From Betaproteobacteria bacterium (GTDB lineage Bacteria; Pseudomonadota; Gammaproteobacteria; Burkholderiales; Rhodocyclaceae), in the NCBI GenBank assembly GCA_016705475.1, contig JADIYD010000014.1:496001-560000 (forward strand): a DNA stretch of 64,000 nucleotides. The letters run 5' to 3'. Under the pieces are notes generated by a model. It was not told the origin of the DNA, made no database searches, and saw nothing but the letters and a program-made list of their open reading frames with translations. Below, in pieces: positions 35,458-44,308 of this stretch. Position numbers and translations under genes: made by a program. Every line of letters begins with the position of its first letter. Position 1 is the first letter of the stretch.

Positions 35458-36007
35458 TTGTTTCGCCTTATCCCGCCGGCTGGCGGTTTTCATTTTCAGC
35501 CTTTTTTTCGGGTTGACCGTAGCAGGCTGCGCTTCCGGCCCGCTGGCCAGGAAACTGAACCTCGAAGACACCAGCCCGGAGGCGGCGCTGGTCTATAACC
35601 AGAGCCTGTCGCGCATGACACCGGCCGAACTGGGGCGCGAACGCACGGTGCTCGCCGCGGTGCCGCAGACACCTTTCACGCAGGTCCGGCTGGCCCTGCT
35701 GCTCGGCCATCCGCGCGTACAGCAGGACCTGGGCAAGGGGCTGGCACTAGTCGAGAGCGTGCTCAAATCGACCGAACCGGCGGCGGCCCCTTTTCACCCG
35801 CTGGCTCGACAACTCGCCGACAACTATCAGGAACGCATGAAACTCGAAAACCAGCTGGAAAAGCAGATCCAGTCGTTGAACCAGCAGCTGAAGGATAGCC
35901 AGCGCAAGACGGTCGAGTTGCAGGAGAAACTCGACAGCCTCGCCAATATTGAAAAAGCCCTGATCCCGCGCCCGCGCGTCGTCAGGCCTGACGGAGGCAA
36001 GCGGTAA
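35447..36007 (+). CDS. QseG-like outer-membrane lipoprotein
   Basis: 186 residues. Signal with lipobox TVAGC (Cys near 27), then SGPLARKLNLEDTSPEAAL, a helical middle (LGHPRVQQDLGKGLALVESVL) and a coiled coil at about 120-165 (LENQLEKQIQSLNQQLKDSQ). In enterobacteria QseG links the kinase to the outer membrane. The signal peptide core SLFFGLTVAGC is encoded by a dispersed repeat copy (35492-35526). The start overlaps the kinase gene; the stop overlaps the regulator's ATG (TAATG). Confidence 0.82.
   Translation: MSSNCFALSRRLAVFIFSLFFGLTVAGCASGPLARKLNLEDTSPEAALVYNQSLSRMTPAELGRERTVLAAVPQTPFTQVRLALLLGHPRVQQDLGKGLALVESVLKSTEPAAAPFHPLARQLADNYQERMKLENQLEKQIQSLNQQLKDSQRKTVELQEKLDSLANIEKALIPRPRVVRPDGGKR
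35492..35526 (+). repeat. dispersed repeat, copy 7 (inside lipoprotein signal peptide)
   Basis: ATTTTCAGCCTTTTTTT, then CGGGTTGACCGTAGCAG. Same strand as the gene and same reading frame as the msrA copy, giving FFGLTVA, directly before the lipobox Cys. Confidence 0.82.
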
Positions 36008-37419
36008 TGGCTGCTGGCGCACACGTACTGGTCGTCGATGACGACGAAGATATCCTCAAACTGCTGACCATGCGCCTGCGGGCCAAAGGTTTCCGCATCA
36101 CCGCCGTCGGCTCGGCCGAGCAGGCACTGGCCCAGATCGCCGTCGATCCACCGCGTGTCGTGGTCAGCGACGTGCGCCTGCCGGGTATCGACGGCCTCGC
36201 GCTGTTCGAAGAAATCCGCCGCACCCGGCCGACGCTGCCCGTCATCCTGCTCACCGCCCACGGCAACATTCCCGACGCCGTCGCCGCTACGTCGCGCGGT
36301 GTCTTTGGCTACCTGACCAAGCCATTCGACAGCCAGATCCTGCTCGAAAAGATCGACCGCGCCCTGCAACTCTCGGCGCCGACCTCGCAACCCGGTGACG
36401 AACCCGGCACCAGCAGCCAGGGGAGCGATGCCTGGATGGAGGGCGTCATCTTCCGCAGCAGCAAAATGGCCGAACTGATGGCCGAAGCCCGCATGGTCGC
36501 CGCATCCGATGCCAGCGTGCTGATTCGTGGCGATAGCGGCAGCGGCAAGGAAGTTCTGGCTCGCGCCATCCACCGCGCCAGCCCGCGCGCCAAAGGCCCG
36601 TTCGTCGCCATCAACTGCGGCGCCATTCCCGAACAACTGCTCGAATCCGAACTCTTCGGCCATGCCAAGGGCGCCTTCACCGGCGCCGGCTCCAGCCGCG
36701 TCGGCCTGTTCCAGACGGCCAACGGCGGCACGCTCTTTCTCGACGAAATCGGCGACATGCCGCTCGCCCTGCAGGTCAAGCTCCTGCGCGTGCTGCAGGA
36801 ACGCGTCGTGCGCCCGGTCGGTACGACCAAGGCTGAGCCAGTCGACGTCCGTCTGCTCTCGGCGACACACCGCGACCTCGATCTGGCGATGGCCCAGGGC
36901 CAGTTCCGCGAAGACCTTTATTACCGCCTCGACGTCGTCTCGCTGACCCTGCCGCGCCTCGACGAGCGGCGCGAAGACATCCCGCTGCTTGCCCTGCATT
37001 TCGTCAAACTGCTCGCTGGCAAATACGGCAAGCAGGTCAACGGCTTCGCCCCCGAAGCCCTCGAAGCCCTTGCCACGGCCGCCTGGCCGGGCAACGTCCG
37101 GCAACTCTTCAACGTCGTCGAACAAAGCTGCGCGCTGACCTCGACGCCACTGATCCCGCTCACCCTCGTCCAGCGGGCCCTGCGCGTGCCGGTCATGGAT
37201 GCACTCAACTACGCCGAAGCCAAACAGCGTTTCGAGCGCAACTACCTCGTCCAGCTCCTCAAACTGACCGATGGCAGCGTCGCCGATGCCGCGCGACTGG
37301 CTGAGCGCAACCGTACCGAGTTCTATCGCCTGTTGCAAAAGCACGACCTGACCCCCGCCATGTTCCGCAGCGAAGGCGATAACCCGCCGTCAGGCGGCGA
37401 CAAGCCAGCCGCAGCCTAG
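36007..37419 (+). CDS. sigma54-dependent response regulator (GlrR-like)
   Basis: 470 residues. Receiver domain (about 1-120) with VVDDDED and the phospho-acceptor Asp in VVSDVRLPGIDG; AAA+ activator domain (about 140-380) with Walker A RGDSGSGKE, GAFTGA near 221 (GHAKGAFTGAG) for sigma54 contact, Walker B GGTLFLDEIGD and the R-fingers; a C-terminal Fis-type helix-turn-helix (LTDGSVADAARLAERNRTE). It is the last gene of the kinase-lipoprotein-regulator operon. Its targets are not identifiable here; no clear -24/-12 promoter was seen nearby. Confidence 0.92.
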   Translation: MAAGAHVLVVDDDEDILKLLTMRLRAKGFRITAVGSAEQALAQIAVDPPRVVVSDVRLPGIDGLALFEEIRRTRPTLPVILLTAHGNIPDAVAATSRGVFGYLTKPFDSQILLEKIDRALQLSAPTSQPGDEPGTSSQGSDAWMEGVIFRSSKMAELMAEARMVAASDASVLIRGDSGSGKEVLARAIHRASPRAKGPFVAINCGAIPEQLLESELFGHAKGAFTGAGSSRVGLFQTANGGTLFLDEIGDMPLALQVKLLRVLQERVVRPVGTTKAEPVDVRLLSATHRDLDLAMAQGQFREDLYYRLDVVSLTLPRLDERREDIPLLALHFVKLLAGKYGKQVNGFAPEALEALATAAWPGNVRQLFNVVEQSCALTSTPLIPLTLVQRALRVPVMDALNYAEAKQRFERNYLVQLLKLTDGSVADAARLAERNRTEFYRLLQKHDLTPAMFRSEGDNPPSGGDKPAAA

Positions 37420-37677
37420 GGAAGCTGTGCTGCAACGCCCGGCCTCGCACGCCCGGGGCCCCGCATTGCTACGAGCGAAGCGGGAATACAGGCACGAACC
37501 CGATTCCTGCATCTGAAGGGTTGAGCGACTCGCGAAATAACTGTCGTTGGCGCACGACGGAATGCACGTCGCCAAAAATCATCAATTCGGCATAGTTAAT
37601 TGATTCAAAACGAAATTAATTCCCTGGCACGGACTTCGCAATGCAGTGATGGCAAGCAACAATAAAAGGGAATAGCC

Positions 37678-38019
37678 ATGCTAAAACATCACCTCATGGT
37701 CACCAGCATCACCGCTGCTGCCACCTTTGCCGGTCTCGGCCTCTCGGCCTTCGCCACAGACGACCCGCAAGTGCTGGCCGCCATGGTGGCCAATTCCGCA
37801 GCGCAGGATATGGCGCTTGGCGACAAGGTCGAAACCCTGTTGCGTTCAGACGTCGGCCTGGCAGGCTCGCAGATACGCATCCTTGCCAGATCCGCCGTGA
37901 TCACCATAGCGGGCAGCGTGCCGGACGAACACGCGCTGCGCCGGGCGCTTGACCTCGCCAGCGAGGTGCGCGGCGTGCGTGAAGTGCGCAATGCCTTGGA
38001 GGTCGATGTCCCAAAGTGA
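37678..38019 (+). CDS. exported BON-domain protein
   Basis: 113 residues: a signal peptide (cleavage near AFA, residue 28), then a single BON domain with GLAGSQIRILARSAVITIAGSV as split blocks, RRALDLASEVRGVREVRN and a final DV. BON domains bind phospholipid or keep envelope integrity. It stands alone, 258 bp after the regulator gene; that gap holds no recognised feature. Confidence 0.85.
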   Translation: MLKHHLMVTSITAAATFAGLGLSAFATDDPQVLAAMVANSAAQDMALGDKVETLLRSDVGLAGSQIRILARSAVITIAGSVPDEHALRRALDLASEVRGVREVRNALEVDVPK

Positions 38020-38055
38020 GGGAAGAGGGCGGCACCGGCCTTCTGAAGGCGCTGT

Positions 38056-38322
38056 TCAGTCTGATTCCAGAGTCACCAGTAGCGCGCCTTCGGCGACTGT
38101 ATCGCCCTCGATGACGTGAATCTTGACCACCCGGCCAGCCTGCGGGCTGGGGATGTCCAGCGCCACCTTGCCGGTTTCCAGCGTCAGAATATTGTCGTCG
38201 CGCTCCACCCGGTCGCCGACCGCCACCAGCAGCTCAAGAATGAACACATCGCCGCTCGCGCACGAGCCGCAACTCGACCAGCATTCGGGGTACATCGGCA
38301 TGCGAACAAAGGAGAAACTCAT
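38056..38322 (-). CDS. stand-alone biotinyl/lipoyl-attachment domain protein
   Basis: 88 residues from the ATG at 38322. Nearly the whole protein is one biotinyl-lipoyl fold: GDVFILELLVAVGDRVERDD, ILTLETGKVALDIPSP with the modified Lys in ETGKVA, and GRVVKIHVIEGDTVAEGALL. The context ETGK is closer to lipoyl domains (ETDKA) than to biotin domains (AMKM). A short N-terminal head with CxxCGSC (CWSSCGSCASG) precedes it, an unusual cysteine pair. No dehydrogenase E2 or carboxylase gene is near, so its partner is unknown. Confidence 0.8.
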   Translation of the reverse strand: MSFSFVRMPMYPECWSSCGSCASGDVFILELLVAVGDRVERDDNILTLETGKVALDIPSPQAGRVVKIHVIEGDTVAEGALLVTLESD

Positions 38323-38343
38323 CAGCTTTTTTCCGTGGAAACC

Positions 38344-38371
38344 TTGCATTCTACGCGGGTGTCCGTATAAT
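38344..38371 (+). promoter_or_regulatory. promoter of the tRNA-Arg pair
   Basis: TTGCAT at 38344-38349 and TATAAT at 38366-38371 with a 16-bp spacer, 16 bp before the tRNA. Confidence 0.65.
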
Positions 38372-38387
38372 GCGCCGCTCTGACAGT

Positions 38388-38464
38388 GCGCCCGTAGCTC
38401 AGCTGGATAGAGTACTTGGCTACGAACCAAGGGGTCGGGCGTTCGAATCGCTCCGGGCGCACCA
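38388..38464 (+). tRNA. tRNA-Arg(ACG)
   Basis: Acceptor GCGCCCG pairs with CGGGCGC; anticodon ACG at 38422-38424 in loop CTACGAA; encoded CCA; 77 nt. Identical to the following copy. Confidence 0.97.
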
Positions 38465-38524
38465 GCAGAACAACCCGCCGAAGGTTGAAAAAATCGGCAA
38501 CGCAGTAAAAAGCAGTTTAGGTGT

Positions 38525-38601
38525 GCGCCCGTAGCTCAGCTGGATAGAGTACTTGGCTACGAACCAAGGGGTCGGGCGTTCGAATCGCTCCGGGCGCACC
38601 A
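38525..38601 (+). tRNA. tRNA-Arg(ACG), second copy
   Basis: Same 77-nt sequence as 38388-38464, 60 bp downstream and without its own visible promoter, so co-transcribed. A terminator follows. Confidence 0.97.
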
Positions 38602-38611
38602 AAAATTCATG

Positions 38612-38643
38612 AAAAAGCCACCTTCGGGTGGCTTTTTTGTTTT
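38612..38643 (+). terminator. terminator of the tRNA-Arg pair
   Basis: AAAAAGCCACC pairs with GGTGGCTTTTT around TTCG, then T-run. Confidence 0.92.
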
Positions 38644-38772
38644 CCGGTTTCCGCTATGGCCGGCCTTTTCCTTGAGTGGTTCATGCAAATGGCGTAACGT
38701 GCCGTTTTCCATGTATCCATAGCCCCCCGTGTTACTTGAACGGGGAGGTGCCTAAATTGCTGAGGGTTTATA

Positions 38773-39774
38773 GTGGCTGATGTAATAAATGTTCGTGTAG
38801 AAACGCAGCTAAATCCCGTTGCGGACGAGGTATCGGCAATTGTTGCAGTGATTCGCCCGATTCTGTACGGGTTACTTCACGCCTTGAAGCGGGAGGTTGT
38901 TGAGGAAGTCGGCGGTTTCAATGAGGTCAAACTTTTCATGTTGCCTCGGTTATATCGGCCAGGTGACGGAGATTGCGGTATCTGTTTTGAATATGCGGTA
39001 CATGATGCAATTCGCCGTGGTGACGAATTGATTTTGGAAAAAGTAAATGACAGTATGCGGCGTCATTGCCGTGTCCCGGGCAATGAAACTTCATCGATTT
39101 TGTTCGGCGCAGAAAAATCAGGGGCAATCCAACTTCTTGAAACAGCAGACAATTTGCTAACGGACGAGTCTCGTTTATTAACAGGAGAGCAGGCTCAGCC
39201 TATCAAATTACGACGGTATATCAATCAATTAGCTGCCGCCTTCCGGAAGCCAACAACCCGCTTGGCCCTTCCTTACAGCATCAGCGGTTTGTGGAAAGCG
39301 GATTTGTTTTTAGGGATGAAAGATAGTGATCGATGGGTTGGGACCACTGTAAAGATCAATCCACGGCATTTAGAAGGCGCTAGAGGATTGAGAATAGCGA
39401 TTATTCCTTCCCAACAAGGAAAGAATGACCGAATTCAAGTGGATCACGCAAAAAATCTTGTCGTTTGTCCACTTCCCTACGATGGTGCCTTTATGGAGTT
39501 GTTTTACGTTGCTTGGGGCATTGTTCAACAATTCATTGCAGCTGACGCCAGAACTCCACGAGAGGTTAGTCTGCCGATAGCTTCCCATCGAATGGTCGCT
39601 AGGTTGCTTGATGATCGCCGGCAATTTTCGCTTACTGATGTTATCGAATCGTTGATACCGCTAGCGCAACCAGAGTTACTGGCAAGTGCTGAGGCTAGGG
39701 CGCCCATCGACAGTGTTGGAGATGTCGCTCCTGAAGTGAATACGGTAATCGCTCCAATCTCAAGGGAAATCTAA
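38773..39774 (+). CDS. unknown accessory protein next to tRNA-Arg
   Basis: 333 residues starting at GTG (38773). No family recognised, no signal or membrane segment. DGDCGICFEYAVHDAI and LWKADLFLGMKDSDRW followed by VGTTVKINPRHL are the most motif-like parts; the latter has an acidic residue then a T-x-K strand, reminiscent of PD-(D/E)XK nuclease cores, but this is only a resemblance. Base use is more AT-rich than neighbours. A single foreign-looking gene directly behind tandem tRNA genes is a usual place for integrated DNA. No integrase is present. Confidence 0.75.
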   Translation: MADVINVRVETQLNPVADEVSAIVAVIRPILYGLLHALKREVVEEVGGFNEVKLFMLPRLYRPGDGDCGICFEYAVHDAIRRGDELILEKVNDSMRRHCRVPGNETSSILFGAEKSGAIQLLETADNLLTDESRLLTGEQAQPIKLRRYINQLAAAFRKPTTRLALPYSISGLWKADLFLGMKDSDRWVGTTVKINPRHLEGARGLRIAIIPSQQGKNDRIQVDHAKNLVVCPLPYDGAFMELFYVAWGIVQQFIAADARTPREVSLPIASHRMVARLLDDRRQFSLTDVIESLIPLAQPELLASAEARAPIDSVGDVAPEVNTVIAPISREI

Positions 39775-39920
39775 CACCCCGAGTACTTGAATGACAAATG
39801 CGCGAAATGGTGCCTTTCACGTAGTTCTCACCAAGGTACATGGTCTTATGCCCAATAGCATAAAGAACTCCATTTTCCACTTCCCAGAACCATCCAAGTA
39901 GGCGAGCCAGTTAGAGCTCG

Positions 39921-39958
39921 AAAAAATGGCACTTCCAACGAAGTGCCATTTTTCATTT
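39921..39958. terminator. bidirectional terminator
   Basis: AAAAATGGCACTT pairs with AAGTGCCATTTTT around CCAACG, between the accessory gene and the leftward helicase gene. Confidence 0.88.
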
Positions 39959-39976
39959 CAGCCTCTGATTTTTTGT

Positions 39977-41328
39977 TCAGCGGCCGCCAGACCGATTTGG
40001 TTTTTGGCCGTTTTTCCCGGTTGACCGTGGCATTCCGCCCGGGCGGGCTGCGGGGCGGGCGCCGGGGCGTTTGGGGGCTTCGTCGAAGCCGACCCAGTTG
40101 GTCGGCGTGCCTTTGCCACCTCGGCCGCCGGCTACCTTTGGTTTTTTGATCTTCTTGGCGGCGATTGCGGCGGCGCCGGTCAGCGGGATTCGGTGGTCAG
40201 GTTCGAAGCCCGGTTCTTCTTCGCGGCTGAGGGTTTGCTTGAGCAGTATTTCGATGGCGGCGAGCATCGGGGCTTCGTCGGCGCAGACGAGCGAGATGGC
40301 TTCGCCGGTGGCGCCGGCGCGGCCGGTGCGGCCGATGCGGTGGATGTAGTCTTCGGCGACGATGGGCAGGTCGAAGTTGACGACTTGCGGCAGGTCGTCG
40401 ATGTCCAGCCCGCGGGCGGCGACGTCGGTGGCGACGAGGATTTGCACTTCGCCGGCCTTGAAGCTCTCAAGGGCGCGCAGGCGGGCTGGTTGCGGCTTGT
40501 CGCCGTGGATGGCGTCGGCCTTGATGCGCTTGGCCTGGAGGATGCCGACCAGGTCGTCGGCGCCGCGCTTGGTTTTGACGAAAACCAGCACCTGGCCCCA
40601 TTTCCTGTCCTTGCGCATGAACAGGAAGAGTTCGGTCTTGCGCTTCTTGTCGACGGGCACCATCCACTGTTTGACGGCTTTGACGGTGCTGTTGGGCGGG
40701 CTGATTTCGATGGTCAGCGGGTTGCGCAGGCGGGCTTTGGCGAGGCTGCGGATGACTTCGGAGAAGGTGGCCGAGAAGAGCAGGGTCTGCCGCTTTTTGG
40801 GCAGGGCGGCGAAGACGGCGTCGAGTTCGTTCGAGAAGCCGAGGTCGAGCATGCGGTCGGCTTCGTCGAGGACGAGCACCTGCACCTTGTTGAGCTTGAG
40901 GGCGTTCTGGCTGTACAGATCGAGCAGGCGGCCGGGGGTGGCGACAAGGACGTCGACGCCGCGGCGCAGGCGCATCATCTGCGGGTTGATGCTGACGCCG
41001 CCGTAGGCCGCGTAGGTGCTGACGCTGGTGTGTTCGCCGTACTGGCGGAAGCTGGCGTGGACCTGCTCGGCCAGTTCGCGCGTCGGCACGAGGACGAGGG
41101 CGCGCACGGAATTGCTGCCGACCTTGACGCCGTCGGTGGCCAGGCTGTGCAGGATGGGCAGCGCGAATCCGGCGGTCTTGCCGGTGCCGGTCTGGGCTGC
41201 GGCCATCACGTCGCGCCCTTCGAGAATGGCGGGAATGGCTTGCTCCTGAATCGGCGTCGGCGTCTTGTAGCCGAGCGTTTCGAGGATTGGAGCAGCGTGT
41301 CGGCAAGGCCGAGGGTAGCGAAGGTCAT
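39977..41328 (-). CDS. rhlE: DEAD-box RNA helicase, RhlE-like, frameshifted near N-terminus
   Basis: ATP-dependent RNA helicase. The start ATG at 41328 reads MTFATLGLADTLLQS, then the frame changes near 41284-41286 (one C short in what should be TCCCTCGAA), after which LETLGYKTPTPIQEQAIPA (Q motif) leads into MAAAQTGTGKT (motif I), PTRELAEQ, TPGRLLD, VLDEADRMLD (DEAD), SATFS, ARGLDI and HRIGRTGR. The C-terminal tail is basic and Gly/Pro-rich, and a repeat copy encodes part of it (MPRSTGKNGQ). The shift separates only about 15 residues, so a sequencing error is as likely as a real mutation. Confidence 0.85.
40001..40033 (+). repeat. dispersed repeat, copy 8 (inside RhlE-like tail)
   Basis: TTTTTGGCCGTTTTTCCCGG then TTGACCGTGGCA, antisense to the gene, in the disordered C-terminal tail. 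Confidence 0.85.
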
Positions 41329-41394
41329 GGGCGGGGAGGGGGGAAGCAAAAAGGCAATGAAGGGGCGAGTTTAACCCGCCCGTGTGACGCGCGT

Positions 41395-41664
41395 TTAAAC
41401 GCCGGCGGCGAGGCCTTTGCGCAGCAGGGTATCGACCACTTCGTTGAGGCCGCCTTCGCTGGATTCAGCGAGCGTGCGCAGTTGTTCGGCCAAGCCGGCA
41501 TCGAGTTTGACGGCGAAGGGGATGAGGCCCTTGGCCTGGTCCTGCTTGCGCTGTTCCTTGCGGTCGAGGACGGTGCCCTGGCCGAAACGGTCGGGGGTTC
41601 CCGCCTGTTTCATGTTCCTGTCTATCTTGCTGGCCAGGCTTTTGTAGAGATCGGTTCTTTTCAT
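41395..41664 (-). CDS. small basic hypothetical protein
   Basis: 89 residues. The first half is basic (MKRTDLYKSLASKIDRNMK, DRKEQRKQDQAK), and the second half, FAVKLDAGLAEQLRTLAE then GGLNEVVDTLLRKGL, has the strand-helix-helix look of ribbon-helix-helix DNA-binding proteins. The family is not certain. It lies between the helicase and trmA genes on the same strand. Confidence 0.7.
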   Translation of the reverse strand: MKRTDLYKSLASKIDRNMKQAGTPDRFGQGTVLDRKEQRKQDQAKGLIPFAVKLDAGLAEQLRTLAESSEGGLNEVVDTLLRKGLAAGV

Positions 41665-41749
41665 GGGGGAGGCTCGGGTGCGTGGCGGTGTTGGTCACCG
41701 CCACTGGGTAGCAGCCGGCCGGCGGCAGGCTGACAAGCGTGAAGCGCGA

Positions 41750-42838
41750 TTACCGCCGCGTGAGCAGCAGGCCACACTCCAGGTGGTGCGTGTAGGGGAA
41801 CTGGTCGAAGACGGCGGAAGCGGCTATCTGGTGCGTGTCCTGCAGCGCCGTGACGTTGTCGAGCAGGGTCTGCTGGTTGCAGGAAATGTACAGGATGCGG
41901 TCGAAGCCGCGGGCGAGTTCGAGCGTCACGGCATCCAGCCCGCTGCGCGGCGGATCGACGAAGAGCGTGGCGTGGCGGAAGGGTTCGAGGTCGATATCCT
42001 TGAGGCGCGTGAGTTCCTCGCGGCCGGACAAGGCATTGCTGAATTCCTCGCTCGACATGCGGGCGATGGCAACGTTCTCAACCTTGTTGGCTTCCAGGTT
42101 GAATTGCGCGGCATGGACGGAGGATTTGCTGACTTCGGTGGAGAGCACCTTGTCGAAGAGCGGGGCCAGTGCGATGGTGAAATTGCCGTTGCCGCAATAC
42201 AGCTCCACCAGATTGCCGCCAATGCCGGCCGCCTGCTGGCAGGCCCAGCCCAGCATCTGGCGGTTTACGCCGCCGTTGGGCTGGGTGAAGCTGCCTTCGA
42301 CCTGCTTGTAGCGTAGCTGGCGGCCATTGAGTTCGAATTCTTCGAGTACCCAGTCACGGTCAAGCACGAGTTTCTGGCCGCGGCTACGACCGATAATGCG
42401 GATACCGAGTTCGGCCGCCATCTCGCGGGCGGCTGCCTCCCAGGCTTCATCGAGCGTGCGGTGATAAATCAGCGTGACCAGCATGTCGCCACTCAGGGTG
42501 GCGAGGAAATCAGCCTGGAACAGACGGCGGCGCAGCGTTTCGCTGGCGGCCAGGCGGTCGCGCAGGCGCGGCATCAGCGCGCAAATCGATTCTGCAGCGG
42601 GCGGGAAGGTATCGAGCGTGATCGGCACCTTCGGGTCTTCGGGGTCGAACATCGCGTAATCGAGCCGGTCGCCATCATGCCAGATGCGGAATTCGGCGCG
42701 CAGGCGGTAGTGCAACGGCGTCGAGGCATGGGCGATGGTGTTGCTTACGCCGAGCGGGGCAAAGTTCTGCTCGAAATGGGCGAGTTTGCCGGCGAGTTGG
42801 GCCGGGTAGGTGGCGGGGTCGTAACTGGGAAGAGGCAT
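41750..42838 (-). CDS. trmA: tRNA (uracil-5-)-methyltransferase
   Basis: Makes m5U54 in the T-loop of tRNAs. 362 residues, close to the family's 366. SAM site in NLVELYCGNGNFTIAL, motif FVDPPRSGLDAV and the catalytic Cys in ILYISCNQQTLLDNV, where it attacks uracil C6; the general-base Glu is at the C-terminal end (HHLECGLLL). No Fe-S cluster Cys set or TRAM domain, which separates it from RlmD. The ATG at 42838 fits the family N-terminus (LPSYDPATYPAQLAGK). Confidence 0.94.
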   Translation of the reverse strand: MPLPSYDPATYPAQLAGKLAHFEQNFAPLGVSNTIAHASTPLHYRLRAEFRIWHDGDRLDYAMFDPEDPKVPITLDTFPPAAESICALMPRLRDRLAASETLRRRLFQADFLATLSGDMLVTLIYHRTLDEAWEAAAREMAAELGIRIIGRSRGQKLVLDRDWVLEEFELNGRQLRYKQVEGSFTQPNGGVNRQMLGWACQQAAGIGGNLVELYCGNGNFTIALAPLFDKVLSTEVSKSSVHAAQFNLEANKVENVAIARMSSEEFSNALSGREELTRLKDIDLEPFRHATLFVDPPRSGLDAVTLELARGFDRILYISCNQQTLLDNVTALQDTHQIAASAVFDQFPYTHHLECGLLLTRR

Positions 42839-43063
42839 GATTTTGCGGGTAATTTGGCGGGGCTGGGGCGAAAGTTTGGGCTGCGGCCGCGCGTGAAGGG
42901 CGAAATATACGCTGGTCTGCCGGCAAGGGGGAGTTTTGCGCTTTTCGGCGCCCCGAATATTGCGATTGGCCGGCCTGCATCGCTGACAGTGTGGCTTTTT
43001 TGGTTTTCAGCCGGTATAAAGTCCGGGTCTCCCGATGGGACATCCATCATTGTCAGGATTGTC

Positions 43064-43456
43064 ATGAACGTCGTTTCCAAGATTGTCAAAGCCCTTGCGG
43101 CGTCAGTGTTGTTGGCCTTGTCCCTGTCCATGCCTGCCTATGCCAGCGATGGCGGCGGAGCAGCGCCGGAGCCGATGGTATTTACGGTCAACCTCGGGAA
43201 AGAGAACTATCTGCAGTTCGGACTGATTCTGGAGACGGCTGTGCCAGAAGCTGCCGCGGCAATTGCTGCACACAAGCCGAAAATTCAGCACGAGATCATC
43301 CTGCTGCTGTCCGGCAAGGAAGTCGCCAAGCTGCGCACACTGGAAGGCAAGAAGGAGTTGATTGACGAACTCGTTGAACTGGCCAACGGCGTCATTCGCG
43401 AGAACGAGAAAACCGGTGTCAAGGAAGCCTTGTTCACCCGATTCCTGATTCAGTAA
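43064..43456 (+). CDS. exported FliL-like protein
   Basis: 130 residues from the ATG at 43064: hydrophobic signal segment (about 8-27), then a FliL-type domain, MVFTVNLGKENYLQFGLILE, with IQHEIILLLSGKEVAKLRTLEGK and a terminal EALFTRFLIQ. FliL binds the flagellar stator, but no flagellar genes surround this copy and the membrane anchor seems cleavable, so it may serve another membrane machine. A sirtuin gene follows after 18 bp. Confidence 0.82.
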   Translation: MNVVSKIVKALAASVLLALSLSMPAYASDGGGAAPEPMVFTVNLGKENYLQFGLILETAVPEAAAAIAAHKPKIQHEIILLLSGKEVAKLRTLEGKKELIDELVELANGVIRENEKTGVKEALFTRFLIQ

Positions 43457-43474
43457 GCAGGACTGGCCCTGCTG

Positions 43475-44269
43475 ATGAAGCCGTACTCGGAAGCTGTCGA
43501 GGCTGCCCTGGATGCCGTGGCGGAGCATCTTCGCCATGCGCGCACTGCCTTGTTCATTACCGGTGCCGGGATTTCGGCCGATTCCGGCCTGCCGACCTAC
43601 CGTGGCGTTGGCGGGCTCTATGACAGCGAGGCAACGGAAGAGGGCCTGCGCATCGAGGATGCCTTGTCCGGCGAGGTTTTTGCCATGCGCCCGGACATCA
43701 CCTGGAAATACCTGATCCAGATCGAAGAGAACTGCCGTGGCGCCAAGCCGAACGCGGCGCATCTGGCCATCGCAGCGCTGGACGAGCATCTCGACCGGGT
43801 CATGGTGTTCACCCAGAACGTCGATGGTCTGCACCGCCAGGCCGGCAGCCAGGAAATCGTCGAAATTCACGGCAACCTGCAGGAACTGGAATGCACCGAA
43901 TGCAGCCATGAGGAATTTGCGGCTGACCTGAGCGGCCGGGAAGTGCCGCCGCTCTGCCCGGAGTGCGGTGCAGTTCTACGGCCGAGGGTGGTGCTCTTTG
44001 GCGAAGCCTTGCCCGAGGAGCCGCTGGATCGTTTCATCGACGCCTTCCAGGAAGGTTTCGACATTGTTTTTACGATCGGCACGTCGAGCATCTTTCCCTA
44101 CATCACGCAGCCGGTCGTGCTGGCGGCAGGCAGTGGAATTCCGACGGTGGAGATCAATCCGTCACGAACCATGCTCACTGACATCGTCGATTATTACCTG
44201 CCGCTCGGGGCAGCCGAAGCGATGACCGCGATCCTCGAAAGACTGGCTCTGGAACAGCGTTCTGGCTGA
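43475..44269 (+). CDS. Sir2-family NAD-dependent protein deacylase
   Basis: 264 residues. NAD-binding GAGISADSGLPTYRG, QNVDGLH, catalytic His in EIHGNL, zinc-binding Cys in CTECSHEE and CPECGAVLRP, and the second NAD segment GTSSIFPY are all present. It lacks the Tyr/Arg pair in a form that would let me tell deacetylase from desuccinylase. It follows the FliL-like gene by 18 bp; no acetyltransferase or acetyl-CoA synthetase gene is adjacent. Confidence 0.92.
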   Translation: MKPYSEAVEAALDAVAEHLRHARTALFITGAGISADSGLPTYRGVGGLYDSEATEEGLRIEDALSGEVFAMRPDITWKYLIQIEENCRGAKPNAAHLAIAALDEHLDRVMVFTQNVDGLHRQAGSQEIVEIHGNLQELECTECSHEEFAADLSGREVPPLCPECGAVLRPRVVLFGEALPEEPLDRFIDAFQEGFDIVFTIGTSSIFPYITQPVVLAAGSGIPTVEINPSRTMLTDIVDYYLPLGAAEAMTAILERLALEQRSG

Positions 44270-44308
44270 ATCGTTGGAAATTTCCAACACATCGTTTCGA
44301 TGAATTGG

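Noticed and set aside
35827..37344. 505-codon leftward open frame
   Set aside because: Antisense shadow of the sigma54 regulator gene in GC-rich codons; no domain in its translation.
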